From Priestia megaterium (lineage in GTDB: Bacteria > Bacillota > Bacilli > Bacillales > Bacillaceae_H), in assembly GCF_009497655.1 (NCBI RefSeq), contig NZ_CP023317.1, forward strand, positions 3,935,501 to 3,999,500: a DNA stretch of 64,000 nucleotides, in the 5' to 3' direction. Positions 1 to 8,617 of the stretch are shown here, piece by piece. The notes beneath the pieces are model-generated. The model was not told where the DNA came from, did not search any database, and was given only the letters and a program-made list of their open reading frames with translations. Both the position numbers and the translations under genes were made by a program. The first letter of the stretch is position 1. The number at the start of each line of letters is the position of its first letter.

Positions 1-97
1 TCACATACATGATAAGGGTAAAAGGTAACCCTCCAATTAAAACAATCGGCACAAATACCGCAAGTGCTACAATCGCGGTGATAATGCGCTGTTTCAT
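1..97 (-). CDS. cdsA: Phosphatidate cytidylyltransferase, N-terminal fragment (runs off left edge)
   Basis: Only about the first 32 codons are inside the window; the rest lies beyond base 1. The visible peptide begins MKQRIITAIVALAVFVPIVL and is hydrophobic, as expected for the first membrane segment of CdsA, which makes CDP-diacylglycerol from phosphatidate and CTP. The ATG at 97 has an AAGAAGGTG ribosome binding site that begins at the end of the uppS stop codon, so the two genes are probably co-translated. Identity rests on this short peptide plus the conserved uppS-cdsA order of Bacillus. The fragment alone would not prove it. Confidence 0.85.
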   Translation of the reverse strand, partial: MKQRIITAIVALAVFVPIVLIGGLPFTLIMYV

Positions 98-115
98 CTT
101 GTTTTCCACACCTTC

Positions 116-898
116 TTATACACCACCAAAGCGGCGACCGCGCTTTTGAAACGCCTCGACTGCTTCGATTAAATGATTTTCTTTAAAATCTGGCCATAAT
201 ACTTTTGTAAACCAAAACTCTGTGTACGCTAGCTGCCAAAGCATAAAGTTACTTAAGCGAAGCTCGCCACTTGTGCGAATAAGCAAATCCGGATCTGGAA
301 GGCTTTTGCTCATTAAATAGGAAGAAAATAAATTTTCTGAAATAGAAGAGGAAGCCACTTTTCCCTGTTCTACATCTTCTGCCAATGACCGAATAGCGCC
401 CACAATTTCGTGACGGCTACCGTAATTAAGCGCGAAGTTTAAAATCATCCCCGTGTTATGCTTTGTTTTTTCAATTGCCTTATCCACGGCTCGAATCGTA
501 TGGGCAGGGAGCTCACTTTTATCTCCCATAATACGAACTTGCACATTTTTTTCAATTAGCTCAGGCAAAAAGGTTGTTAAAAATTCCTCTGGCAGTTTCA
601 TTAAAAACTCAACTTCAGTTTTGGGGCGCTTCCAATTTTCAGTGGAAAATGCATATAAAGTTAATACTTTAACACCTAATTCATTGGCCAGTCTGGTCAC
701 ATGACGTACTACTTTCATTCCTTCATGATGGCCCATCATGCGAGGAAGAGCTCGTTTTTGCGCCCAACGACCGTTCCCATCCATAATAATTGCAATATGT
801 TCAGGAACAGGGTGCTGTTTCACTTGATCTTTTCGTTCTGACAAAGACAGTGTATTTAAATCTTGACTTTTCTTCCATGCTTGAAATTTTCTTAACAT
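116..898 (-). CDS. uppS: Isoprenyl transferase (undecaprenyl diphosphate synthase)
   Basis: 260-residue cis-prenyltransferase that condenses isopentenyl diphosphates into the C55 lipid carrier for cell-wall precursors. The family signature IIMDGNGRWAQKR carries the catalytic Asp at about residue 40. Further conserved blocks are YAFSTENWKRP, RTSGELRLSNF and the C-terminal KRGRRFGG, all intact. The ATG at 898 is preceded by GGGGGACC. A terminator separates it from frr, and cdsA follows with almost no gap. Length and motifs are normal for the family. No oddity is seen in the coding region. Confidence 0.97.
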   Translation of the reverse strand: MLRKFQAWKKSQDLNTLSLSERKDQVKQHPVPEHIAIIMDGNGRWAQKRALPRMMGHHEGMKVVRHVTRLANELGVKVLTLYAFSTENWKRPKTEVEFLMKLPEEFLTTFLPELIEKNVQVRIMGDKSELPAHTIRAVDKAIEKTKHNTGMILNFALNYGSRHEIVGAIRSLAEDVEQGKVASSSISENLFSSYLMSKSLPDPDLLIRTSGELRLSNFMLWQLAYTEFWFTKVLWPDFKENHLIEAVEAFQKRGRRFGGV

Positions 899-921
899 GC
901 AAAGGTCCCCCGTTGTACGCT

Positions 922-954
922 CTCACATAAACGTGTAGCTTATGTGAGTTTTTT
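922..954 (+). terminator. Strong hairpin followed by a T run on the plus strand, in the uppS leader
   Basis: A perfect 9-bp stem (ctcacataa at 922-930 with ttatgtgag at 940-948, 9-nt loop) is followed directly by six T on the plus strand. It therefore has intrinsic-terminator form for plus-strand transcription, although no plus-strand gene is present. On the minus strand the same hairpin would sit in the uppS 5' region without a U tract. It may block antisense transcription or act as an mRNA-stabilising leader hairpin; the role is inference. Confidence 0.55.
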
Positions 955-973
955 CTTACTACACATTATTAAC

Positions 974-1003
974 AAAAAAACCCCCTGTAAACAATAGAGG
1001 GTC
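974..1003 (-). terminator. Intrinsic terminator after frr
   Basis: Read on the minus strand, CCCTCT pairs with the AGGGGG tail (one G-U) around an 9-nt loop, followed by a run of seven T (A run at 974-980 on the plus strand). It lies about 30 bp after the frr stop codon and separates the rpsB-tsf-pyrH-frr block from uppS-cdsA. Confidence 0.7.
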
Positions 1004-1032
1004 TTTTACAATATATTTTACCTTGAAATGAC

Positions 1033-1590
1033 TTAAACTGCCATAATTTCTTCTTCTTTATCTTTTGCCACTTTATCCACTTTTACGATATGGTCATCTG
1101 TTAGTTTTTGAATGTCATCACTGTAGCCGCGTAGATCGTCTTCAGTAATTTCACCTTTTTTCTCTAACTTTTTGAAATCATCGTTTGCATCACGGCGTAC
1201 GTTACGAACCGCAACTTTTGCTTCTTCAGCATATTTTTTAACCATTTTCACTAACTCACGACGACGCTCTTCCGTTAAAGCAGGAATCGATAAACGGATA
1301 ATAGTTCCATCGCTTGTAGGTGTTAATCCTAAATCAGATTTTAAAATAGCTTTTTCAACTTCACCAATTTGTGATTTGTCATAAGGCTGAATAACAAGCA
1401 TACGAGCTTCCGGTACGCTTACTTGCGCCAATTGGTTAATCGGTGTTGGTGCACCGTAGTATTCTACCGTTACGCGGTCAAGAAGTGACGCGCTTGCACG
1501 TCCAGCGCGAATTGATGCTAGTTCGCGGCTAAATGATTGAATTGCTTTTTCCATTCTTTCTTTTGCGTTTTGCAACACTTGTTTTGGCAT
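1033..1590 (-). CDS. frr: Ribosome recycling factor
   Basis: 185-residue RRF, which with EF-G splits post-termination ribosomes. The sequence has the full RRF layout: the helical domain I start ([25 protein letters not shown]), the [28 protein letters not shown] beta domain, and the C-terminal helices. Length matches Bacillus RRF exactly. It begins 2 bp after the pyrH stop, so it is translationally coupled with pyrH. A terminator follows. Confidence 0.98.
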   Translation of the reverse strand: MPKQVLQNAKERMEKAIQSFSRELASIRAGRASASLLDRVTVEYYGAPTPINQLAQVSVPEARMLVIQPYDKSQIGEVEKAILKSDLGLTPTSDGTIIRLSIPALTEERRRELVKMVKKYAEEAKVAVRNVRRDANDDFKKLEKKGEITEDDLRGYSDDIQKLTDDHIVKVDKVAKDKEEEIMAV

Positions 1591-1592
1591 GT

Positions 1593-2315
1593 TTATTTCC
1601 CCTTTACAATTGTTCCAATGTTTTCGCCTGTAACGGCACGTTTAATATTGCCTTCTTCCGTAATTGAGAAAACAATTAGCGGAATATCGTTGTCCATACA
1701 TAATGAAGAAGCTGTAGAATCCATAACAGCTAGTCCATCTTTTAAAACATCAATATATGTTAATGTTTCATATTTTACAGCATCAGGTACAAGCTTAGGA
1801 TCTGCATTATAAACGCCATCTACGTTGTTTTTAGCCATTAAGATAACGTCAGCTTCGATTTCAGCTGCACGCAAAGCTGCTGTTGTATCTGTAGAGAAAT
1901 AAGGGTTTCCTGTACCCGCAGCGAAAATAACAACGCGTTTTTTCTCAAGATGTCGAACAGCTTTTCTTCTAATATAAGGCTCTGCTACTTGTCTCATCTC
2001 GATAGAAGTCTGAACTCGTGTTTGCACACCAATGTTCTCTAAGCTATCTTGAAGAGCCAGCGAGTTCATTACTGTTGCTAGCATTCCCATATAATCAGCA
2101 GCTGCACGATCCATACCCATTTCACTACCAATTTTACCACGCCAAATGTTTCCACCACCAACGACTACAGCAATTTCCACACCTAATTCATAAACGGCTT
2201 TTACTTGTTCAGCAACAGATTTGATGATGGATGGGTTAATACCAAAACCATCTTCACCAGCTAATGCTTCTCCACTTAACTTTAATACGATACGATTATA
2301 TTTTGCTTGACTCAT
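1593..2315 (-). CDS. pyrH: Uridylate kinase (UMP kinase)
   Basis: 240-residue hexameric UMP kinase of the amino-acid-kinase fold that phosphorylates UMP to UDP. Visible motifs are KLSGEALAG (phosphate-binding loop), [10 protein letters not shown], and the [14 protein letters not shown] segment. I start at the ATG at 2315 ([10 protein letters not shown]) because GGAGGT sits just upstream; an ATG 12 bases earlier is itself part of that ribosome binding site. The gene is preceded by the tsf terminator, so it may be expressed by readthrough or from an unseen promoter, and is coupled to frr. Confidence 0.97.
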   Translation of the reverse strand: MSQAKYNRIVLKLSGEALAGEDGFGINPSIIKSVAEQVKAVYELGVEIAVVVGGGNIWRGKIGSEMGMDRAAADYMGMLATVMNSLALQDSLENIGVQTRVQTSIEMRQVAEPYIRRKAVRHLEKKRVVIFAAGTGNPYFSTDTTAALRAAEIEADVILMAKNNVDGVYNADPKLVPDAVKYETLTYIDVLKDGLAVMDSTASSLCMDNDIPLIVFSITEEGNIKRAVTGENIGTIVKGK

Positions 2316-2351
2316 GCTTACCTCCATCGTTAACGGTGAGATCTCTTTTGT

Positions 2352-2376
2352 AAAAAAGGGAACACACAGTGTTCCC
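2352..2376 (-). terminator. Intrinsic terminator after tsf
   Basis: A perfect 8-bp stem (gggaacac at 2358-2365 with gtgttccc at 2369-2376, 3-nt loop) is followed on the minus strand by six T. It lies 15 bp after the tsf stop codon and should end most rpsB-tsf transcripts before pyrH. Confidence 0.85.
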
Positions 2377-2391
2377 TATACGGTCAAACCC

Positions 2392-3273
2392 TTACTTTTT
2401 AACTTGGTTCATTACTTCTTCAGCGAAGTTGTCTTGACGTTTCTCAATACCTTCTCCTACTTCAAAACGAACGAAGCTTTCAACAGTAGCGCCTTTGCTC
2501 TCAACGAACTGACGTACTTTTTGATCAGGATTTTTAACAAATGTTTGATCTAGTAAGCAAATATCTTCGAAGAATTTGCCAAGGCGACCTTCAACCATTT
2601 TTGCAACGATTTTTTCTGGTTTGCCTTCGTTTAATGCTTGTTGAGTCAATACTTCGCGCTCACGCTCAGTTTCTTCAGCAGAAACTTGGTCACGAGAGAT
2701 GTATTTAGGGTTGATTGCAGCGATGTGCATAGCAACGTCTTTTGCAACAGCTTCTTCAGTTGTACCAGATAATACTGTTAACACACCGATACGTCCGCCA
2801 GCATGTAGGTAAGCACCGAATGCATCAGCATCAGTTTTTGTTGCTACAGCGAAACGACGTAGAGATAATTTTTCTCCGATTGTAGCGATTGCAGAGTTGA
2901 TGTGTTCTTCAACAGTTGCACCGTTTTCCATTTTTTGAGTAGCAGCTTCAGCAGCGTCAGCTGGTTTGTTAGCTAAGATGTGAGCAGCTAATTCTTTTGT
3001 TAATTTTTGGAAACCTTCGTTTTTCGCAACGAAATCAGTTTCAGAGTTAACTTCTAAGATAACAGCTTCGTTACCTTGAGTTTCGATGTAAGTTAGACCT
3101 TCAGCAGCAATACGGTCTGATTTTTTAGCAGCTTTTGCAATACCTTTTTCACGTAAGAAATCGATTGCTTGCTCCATATCACCGTTAGTTTCAGTTAACG
3201 CTTTTTTACAATCCATCATACCAGCGCCTGTTTTTTCACGTAGTTCTTTTACCATTTGAGCAGTAATTGCCAT
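2392..3273 (-). CDS. tsf: Translation elongation factor Ts
   Basis: 293-residue guanine nucleotide exchange factor for EF-Tu. The N-terminal UBA-like domain carries [16 protein letters not shown], and the core holds the signature [10 protein letters not shown] that inserts into EF-Tu. Length is normal for Bacillus. The ATG at 3273 follows an AAGGAGG site. It lies downstream of rpsB with a strong hairpin between the two genes, so tsf expression may be reduced relative to rpsB. Confidence 0.98.
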   Translation of the reverse strand: MAITAQMVKELREKTGAGMMDCKKALTETNGDMEQAIDFLREKGIAKAAKKSDRIAAEGLTYIETQGNEAVILEVNSETDFVAKNEGFQKLTKELAAHILANKPADAAEAATQKMENGATVEEHINSAIATIGEKLSLRRFAVATKTDADAFGAYLHAGGRIGVLTVLSGTTEEAVAKDVAMHIAAINPKYISRDQVSAEETEREREVLTQQALNEGKPEKIVAKMVEGRLGKFFEDICLLDQTFVKNPDQKVRQFVESKGATVESFVRFEVGEGIEKRQDNFAEEVMNQVKK

Positions 3274-3333
3274 AATGTGTAGCCTCCTTGTTTGGGTATG
3301 TAATTAATGTATATAAATGGGTTAAATCTTTTC

Positions 3334-3373
3334 AAAAAAAGGTGATAAAAGGCTATTCCCTCTTATCACCTTT
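3334..3373 (-). terminator. Terminator or attenuator between rpsB and tsf
   Basis: An 11-bp perfect stem (aaaggtgataa at 3338-3348 with ttatcaccttt at 3363-3373) is followed on the minus strand by a U-rich tail. It lies immediately after the rpsB stop. Because tsf follows within 65 bp with no obvious promoter, it may act as a partial terminator that sets the S2 to EF-Ts ratio. Confidence 0.75.
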
Positions 3374-3380
3374 CACGGAA

Positions 3381-4100
3381 TTAAGCAGTAGTTGTTTCAG
3401 TTTCAACTGCTGTTTCTTCACCTTGTTTAGCTTCTAGAATAGCATCAGCAACTTTAGAAGTTAAAAGTTTAACAGCACGAATTGCATCATCGTTTGCAGG
3501 GATTACATAATCAATTTCGTCTGGATCACAGTTAGTGTCTACGATACCAACGATTGGAATGTGTAATTTTTTAGCTTCCGCTACTGCAATACGCTCTTTA
3601 CGAGGGTCAATGATGAATAATGCATCTGGAAGTTGTTTCATATCTTTAATGCCGCCTAAGAATTTTTCAAGACGCTCTAACTCTTTTTTAAGTTGAACTA
3701 CTTCTTTCTTAGGTAGTACTTCGAAAGTACCGTCTTCTTGCATTTTTTCGATATCTTTTAAACGTTTGATACGTTTTTGGATAGTTGAGAAGTTAGTTAA
3801 TGTACCACCTAACCAACGTTGGTTAACAAAGTACATACCAGCGCGAGCTGCTTCTTCTTTAACAGAATCTTGAGCTTGTTTTTTCGTACCTACGAATAAA
3901 ACAGTACCGCCGTCTGCAGCTAATTCTTTAACGAATTTGTACGCTTCTTCTACTTTCTTAACTGTTTTTTGAAGATCGATAATGTAGATGCCGTTACGCT
4001 CAGTGAAGATATATTTCTTCATTTTTGGGTTCCAACGGCGAGTTTGGTGACCGAAATGTACACCAGCTTCTAGTAATTGTTTCATTGAAATTACTGACAT
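3381..4100 (-). CDS. rpsB: 30S ribosomal protein S2
   Basis: 239-residue S2 protein of the small subunit. Family hallmarks are [24 protein letters not shown] at the N-terminus, [30 protein letters not shown], and [16 protein letters not shown]. The acidic low-complexity C-terminus ([12 protein letters not shown]) is usual in Bacillus. The start at 4100 follows TTAGGAGG. It has its own promoter about 120 bp upstream and a roughly 100-nt leader, the usual place for ribosomal-protein feedback; I do not recognise a specific S2-binding fold. Confidence 0.98.
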   Translation of the reverse strand: MSVISMKQLLEAGVHFGHQTRRWNPKMKKYIFTERNGIYIIDLQKTVKKVEEAYKFVKELAADGGTVLFVGTKKQAQDSVKEEAARAGMYFVNQRWLGGTLTNFSTIQKRIKRLKDIEKMQEDGTFEVLPKKEVVQLKKELERLEKFLGGIKDMKQLPDALFIIDPRKERIAVAEAKKLHIPIVGIVDTNCDPDEIDYVIPANDDAIRAVKLLTSKVADAILEAKQGEETAVETETTTA

Positions 4101-4215
4101 GTGTTTTTCCTCCTAATGGTTTTAAGTCTCCTCCGCTTATATCATCTTCAGCCGAAACTACAAAAAGTAGCACCATCAACCGAATCAACAAGCGTGTGTA
4201 ATAACACCAAAAACT

Positions 4216-4244
4216 AATATAGCATACTCCTTTTTCACAAGCAA
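4216..4244 (-). promoter_or_regulatory. Sigma-A promoter of rpsB
   Basis: On the minus strand, -35 TTGCTT (4239-4244), a 17-bp spacer, and -10 TATATT (4216-4221) preceded by TGC, an extended -10. It sits between swrB and rpsB and would start a leader of about 105 nt. Confidence 0.7.
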
Positions 4245-4258
4245 GCGTTTCATTAAGT

Positions 4259-4786
4259 TTATTGATGAAATTTCAATAATAATTCAATTTCAGTTTTCCC
4301 TCTGTGTAAATGTTTTGCAATTTCTTCAATTGTTAAACCTTTTCCCTTTAAATAAACGGAAAATTCTTTTATCTCTTCACCTGACAAATCTTGAATTTGG
4401 TCTGTAGTTAATTCATCAAAAGATGTGCTTATATGTTTCTGATTTTCTTCTATAGAGAGAAGTTCATGCAGCGACTGGGAAGGCTCACTTTTTAGATCCA
4501 CCCTTTGAACAGGCACGTCTTCTTCATCTACCAAAGGTGATTTGGCGCTGCTTTCTTCCATTTCGGAAGAAAGCGAAGTTGAACGCTCACGAAGCTGCCG
4601 TAAAAACTGCTCGTTTTGTTCCTGAAATTCAGCGAGATATGAACTCATTGCAGCTTCCATTTTATTTATATTTTGCTGGTGCAAGCGTTCAATCCTTTTC
4701 ACTTTGGTCACTTGCATATATAAAAGAATAATGCAAAACAGTGATAGACCATGAATTAAAAAACTAACTGTGAGTAAAAACCCCAT
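4259..4786 (-). CDS. swrB: SwrB-like swarming motility protein (YlxL)
   Basis: 175 residues, last gene of the flagellar/chemotaxis operon, in the position of B. subtilis swrB, which promotes flagellar basal-body maturation and full SigD activity. Visible: one N-terminal membrane helix (about residues 1-24), a charged coiled-coil-prone segment, a low-complexity acidic middle, and a C-terminal helix-turn-helix-like segment around LTIEEIAKHLHRGKTEIELLLKF. I start at ATG 4786, spaced 6 nt from GAGGT; a GTG immediately upstream is too close to that site. The family is poorly conserved, so the call relies partly on position after sigD. Confidence 0.8.
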   Translation of the reverse strand: MGFLLTVSFLIHGLSLFCIILLYMQVTKVKRIERLHQQNINKMEAAMSSYLAEFQEQNEQFLRQLRERSTSLSSEMEESSAKSPLVDEEDVPVQRVDLKSEPSQSLHELLSIEENQKHISTSFDELTTDQIQDLSGEEIKEFSVYLKGKGLTIEEIAKHLHRGKTEIELLLKFHQ

Positions 4787-4801
4787 CACTTTACCTCTTT
4801 G

Positions 4802-5563
4802 TTAAATTATTTTGCTTAAACTCGTACGCATTTTAAACAGCGCTTTCGAATGAATTTGAGAAATGCGTGAAGTGGATAGCCCTAACAGCTGCGCGATCTC
4901 TGTGAAAGTCAACTCCTCTTTATAAAATAATGAAACAACAAGCTGCTCTTTTTCATTTAGCTGCTCGATAACTTCAGCGAGCTCTTGATATCGTTCGTCG
5001 TTAATTAGCTCCTCTTCAGGAGAGAGCGTTTTTTCATCTTTAATCGTGTATTTTTGCTCTCCATCTTCATACTCTTTTGGCTGTTCTTCCATTGACAAAA
5101 CGTTAGCTAAGAAGCCTTCATTCATTGTATGAACAACATCTGCTTCTGTCATGCCTACTTCTTTTGCAACCTCACTTGGTGCAACTCTGCGCAAGTATCT
5201 TTGTTCAAGTGCTTCTGTTGCTTGCTCAATTCTTTTCGTCTTTTCCCTTGCGCTTCTTGATAACCAATCTTCTTTACGAAGCCCGTCTATTATCGCCCCT
5301 CGAATTCGAAAAGACGCATATGTATCAAACTTTAAGTCTCTACCGTAATCAAACTTTTCCAAAGCATCGTAAAGGCCGATTAATCCTAAACTACGAAGCT
5401 CTTCTTTATGAATATTTTTCGGCAGCCCTACACTAATCCGCTGAACGTGATAGTTAACAAGCGGCATATACTTTTTAACAAGCATGTTTCCCGCATGGGA
5501 GTCTCTCGTCTCTATCCATTCCTGCCAAATTTTATGTTCTTCAACTTCTTGTATACTTTTCAA
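4802..5563 (-). CDS. sigD: RNA polymerase sigma factor for flagellar genes (SigD/FliA)
   Basis: 253-residue FliA/WhiG-type sigma factor that transcribes late flagellar, chemotaxis and autolysin genes. Region 2 contains YMPLVNYHVQRISVGLP and LGLIGLYDALEKFDYGRDLKFDTYASFRIRGAI; region 3 KEDWLSRSAREK; region 4 ends with LTFTEIAQLLGLSTSRISQIHSKALFKMR. The start is TTG at 5563, and the best ribosome binding site (GGAG) lies about 12 nt upstream, longer than usual, which predicts weak initiation. It is near the 3' end of the long operon, as in B. subtilis, where distance from the promoter limits SigD level. Confidence 0.97.
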   Translation of the reverse strand: MKSIQEVEEHKIWQEWIETRDSHAGNMLVKKYMPLVNYHVQRISVGLPKNIHKEELRSLGLIGLYDALEKFDYGRDLKFDTYASFRIRGAIIDGLRKEDWLSRSAREKTKRIEQATEALEQRYLRRVAPSEVAKEVGMTEADVVHTMNEGFLANVLSMEEQPKEYEDGEQKYTIKDEKTLSPEEELINDERYQELAEVIEQLNEKEQLVVSLFYKEELTFTEIAQLLGLSTSRISQIHSKALFKMRTSLSKII

Positions 5564-5619
5564 GGGTCTTTCAACTCCTTTTTATAGCGCTATTAAACGG
5601 TCAACGGTCAGAGCGCGCT

Positions 5620-6114
5620 TTATATCGTTTTTATCCCTTCATTAATCGTACGAACCTTTAAAATAGCCGTTTGAGGATCAAATTCAATTGTGCGTCCGTT
5701 GTGTCCTCCTGTAGCTTTTGCTGCAATTTCTACACTGTTTCTATGCAGTTCTCTCTCCACTGCTTGAACATTTCGAAGGCCAATTCGCATCACATCATTT
5801 CTTGGTTCAAATTGAAACATCTGTGCGCCCCCTGCTATTTTTGCTTTTAATAATCTTCTATGTGCACCTTGTTTAATCAACATATTTATCAAATCAAAAA
5901 TGGCTGTATCTGCATATTTAGCTCTATTAAAAGGACATTTAGCCCCGCTTGAATCGGGAAGCATTACATGAGCGAGCCCAGCTACTGAGTGAACAGAGTC
6001 GTAAACGACAACTCCTACACATGACCCTAATCCCGCTGTTCGAAGCACTGCGGGTGCATGTGTAACATTCATCTCGGCAATTCCTACCTTAATCACTTGT
6101 TTATCATCTCTCAC
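5620..6114 (-). CDS. cheD: Chemoreceptor glutamine deamidase CheD
   Basis: 164-residue CheD, which deamidates glutamines in chemoreceptors and in B. subtilis also partners with CheC. The catalytic Cys and His are present: Cys32 in GLGSCVGVVVYD and His49 in LAHVMLP. The rest (AKIAGGAQMF, GLRNVQAVERELHRN, GGHNGRTIEFDPQTAILKVR) matches the family. The start is GTG at 6114 with GGAG upstream. Only about 50 bp separate it from cheW, leaving no space for cheC, which occupies this position in B. subtilis. Confidence 0.96.
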   Translation of the reverse strand: MRDDKQVIKVGIAEMNVTHAPAVLRTAGLGSCVGVVVYDSVHSVAGLAHVMLPDSSGAKCPFNRAKYADTAIFDLINMLIKQGAHRRLLKAKIAGGAQMFQFEPRNDVMRIGLRNVQAVERELHRNSVEIAAKATGGHNGRTIEFDPQTAILKVRTINEGIKTI

Positions 6115-6164
6115 GATTCTTCAACTCCTACAAACTTCAGCGTGATATCCATTATTCGCTTGGC

Positions 6165-6593
6165 TCACTGGAGGTGGTCTTCTAAAGAGAGCACTTTAGG
6201 TAAATTTAGAAGAACAATTAAACGGCTATCTACTTTAACAACTCCGTTCAAGTATTCTACAGCTGTTCCTTCAACTGTTTCAGGCACTGAAGCAATCGTT
6301 TTTTCATCAATGTCTACTACATCATTTGCCGCATCCACAATCAAACCTGCTTCTACATCATTAAGACGAACCATAATAATACGTGTCAGCTCATGGTTAA
6401 GCTGTTCTTGTAAGTTAAAACGAGTGCGCAAATCAATAATCGGTGTAATAACACCGCGAAGATTAATAACACCTTTTACATATTCTTTTACTCCAGGAAC
6501 GCGTGTTATGTGCTGAATCTTTTCAATCGATTGCACTTCTTCTACTGAAATTCCGTACTCCTCGTCCCCCAATTGAAACACAATAATTTTCAT
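6165..6593 (-). CDS. cheW: Chemotaxis coupling protein CheW
   Basis: 142-residue single-domain CheW that links chemoreceptors to CheA. The typical pattern is present: FQLGDEEYGISVEEVQSIEKI, TRVPGVKEYVKGVINLRGVITPIIDLR and IIMVRLNDVEAGLIVDAANDVV. It is encoded between cheA and cheD, the former 30 bp upstream. Length is slightly below B. subtilis CheW but the fold appears complete. Confidence 0.97.
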   Translation of the reverse strand: MKIIVFQLGDEEYGISVEEVQSIEKIQHITRVPGVKEYVKGVINLRGVITPIIDLRTRFNLQEQLNHELTRIIMVRLNDVEAGLIVDAANDVVDIDEKTIASVPETVEGTAVEYLNGVVKVDSRLIVLLNLPKVLSLEDHLQ

Positions 6594-6623
6594 GCCTTTC
6601 TCCCTTTCTTTTTACAGCATTTG

Positions 6624-8603
6624 TTATTTGATCAAAGCGTTGCAATCAATGATAAGTGCTACTTGTCCATCGCCTAAAATCGTGGCTCCTGAAATAGCAA
6701 ATACACCCGGCAGATAATGACCTAAAGATTTTAAAACGATTTCCTGCTGACCGATAAAAGAATCAACAATTAGCCCGGCGGTCTTTTCTCCTTTTTTCAC
6801 AATAACGACGGAATAATGATCTCTTTGTACCGAGTTAGGCACAGTAAATAGTTCTTTTAAATCAATAAGAGGAATAATGGCTCCTCGAAAGTCAATAACC
6901 TTTTGACCATGTACATGCATGACCTCTTTCGGCTGAACAATAGCTGTTTCAATAATCGAAGAAAGCGGCAAGGCATAGCGCTCTTCACTCATTTGCACGA
7001 GTAAAGCAGAAATGATAGACAGAGTGAGCGGCAGTTGAATAGAAAAACGCGAACCGTATCCTTCGTTAGAATCGATCGTTACAGAACCCCCTAGCGATTC
7101 AATCGTGTTTTTCACGACATCTAGACCTACTCCTCGTCCGGAAACATCTGAAATTTGTTCAGCCGTCGAAAAGCCCGAAGCGAAAATGAGCTCGTACACT
7201 TGTTTATCCGTCAGCGTTTCAGCAGTTTTCCCATCGATAATTCCTCGATCTAACGCTTTTTGCAGTACCTTTTCACGATTGATGCCCGCCCCGTCATCTT
7301 CTAAATCAATAAAGACATGATTTCCGCTATGATAAGCTTTAAGGCGAATCGTTCCCTTTTCATTCTTTCCGTTCTTTAAGCGTGCTTGAGGCATTTCAAT
7401 TCCGTGGTCAACGGCATTTCTTAATAAGTGAACAAGCGGATCTCCAATTTCATCAATGACGGTCCGGTCCAACTCTGTATCAGCTCCGACAATTTGAAGT
7501 TCAATTTGTTTCCCTAAATCTTTTGAAAGCTGTCTCACCATACGGGGAAACCGATTAAAAACGGTTTCTACAGGCACCATACGCATATTTAAAATAATCG
7601 TTTGCAAATCTCCAGAAATACGGGACATCCGCTCTACCGTTTCGTCTAATTCGCTATTATTCAATTCTTTTGATATTTGTTCTAACCTGCCTCTATCAAT
7701 AACTAGTTCTTCAAACAAGTTCATGAGACTGTCCAAACGGTCAATATTGACTCGAATCGTCTTGTTATTTGAGAGCTGTCTTTTCTCTTCAACAGGCGAT
7801 TTAGAAGGTGCTGACACAGTAACTTCCTGTATAGCTGCTGCTTCTTCTTGTGAAACAAGCTCCTGCATTTTTGTCTCCTTTTTTATGGGGACCGCAGCAA
7901 TTTTCACGCTTTCTACTTCAGAGACCTCCATAATGCTCGCCTTCAGCTTTTCTTGCGATTCGCTTGTTACTAATATAACGATAAAAGATGATTCAAATTT
8001 TTCTTGTTCGATATCTTGAACAGTTGGCGCTGACTTAATGACGTCTCCCGCTTGCTCTAACACATCAAATACCATATATGCACGCGCAGCTTTTAACAGA
8101 CAGGTGCGTTCGAGCTGTACGGTTATTTCAAACGCATTAAATCCTTGCCCTGCTGTTTGACTGAGCAGCGTTTGTACGAACTCATCATACTCAATAGAAG
8201 AAGCCGCATGCTCTGCTGCGGGTTCCTCTGCTACAATACGCTGCAGCTTTTGAACAAGCAATTTGACATCAAGCTGACCATCGCCGCCTTCAGAAATAGA
8301 TTGAACCATTATTTCTAGCGCATCGACTGATTCAAACAAAGCATCAAGAACTTCCGTGTGAGCGTCGATTTGATGATTTCGAACGGCATCTAGCACGTTT
8401 TCCATTTTGTGAGTTAATTGTGCTAAATCATCAAATCCCATTGTTGCAGACATACCTTTTAACGTATGAGCAGACCGAAAAATTTCATTTACATAACCAA
8501 GATCATCGGTATTTTTTTCAAAACGCATTAGCTGGTCGTTAACGTTTTGAAGATGTTCCTTGCTTTCTTCAATAAACACTTCTAGATATTGATTCATATC
8601 CAT
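6624..8603 (-). CDS. cheA: Chemotaxis histidine kinase CheA
   Basis: 659-residue CheA. The P1 phosphotransfer domain has the phospho-acceptor His46 in RSAHTLKGM. P2 (about 155-240) would bind CheY/CheB. P3 dimerisation helices follow near 285-345. The P4 kinase has N box LLRNAVDHGIE (393-403), G1 DDGAG (436-440) and G2 GRGVGLD (489-495). P5 is a CheW-like domain to the end. Autophosphorylation and transfer to CheY drive flagellar switching. All key residues are intact. It lies between cheB and cheW in the operon. Confidence 0.98.
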   Translation of the reverse strand: MDMNQYLEVFIEESKEHLQNVNDQLMRFEKNTDDLGYVNEIFRSAHTLKGMSATMGFDDLAQLTHKMENVLDAVRNHQIDAHTEVLDALFESVDALEIMVQSISEGGDGQLDVKLLVQKLQRIVAEEPAAEHAASSIEYDEFVQTLLSQTAGQGFNAFEITVQLERTCLLKAARAYMVFDVLEQAGDVIKSAPTVQDIEQEKFESSFIVILVTSESQEKLKASIMEVSEVESVKIAAVPIKKETKMQELVSQEEAAAIQEVTVSAPSKSPVEEKRQLSNNKTIRVNIDRLDSLMNLFEELVIDRGRLEQISKELNNSELDETVERMSRISGDLQTIILNMRMVPVETVFNRFPRMVRQLSKDLGKQIELQIVGADTELDRTVIDEIGDPLVHLLRNAVDHGIEMPQARLKNGKNEKGTIRLKAYHSGNHVFIDLEDDGAGINREKVLQKALDRGIIDGKTAETLTDKQVYELIFASGFSTAEQISDVSGRGVGLDVVKNTIESLGGSVTIDSNEGYGSRFSIQLPLTLSIISALLVQMSEERYALPLSSIIETAIVQPKEVMHVHGQKVIDFRGAIIPLIDLKELFTVPNSVQRDHYSVVIVKKGEKTAGLIVDSFIGQQEIVLKSLGHYLPGVFAISGATILGDGQVALIIDCNALIK

Positions 8604-8617
8604 CGTAACTTTCCCTC

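Noticed and set aside
6100-6170. Frameshifted or degraded cheC
   Set aside because: The gap is only about 50 bp and shows no CheC-like peptide in any frame, so it is a clean absence rather than a pseudogene.
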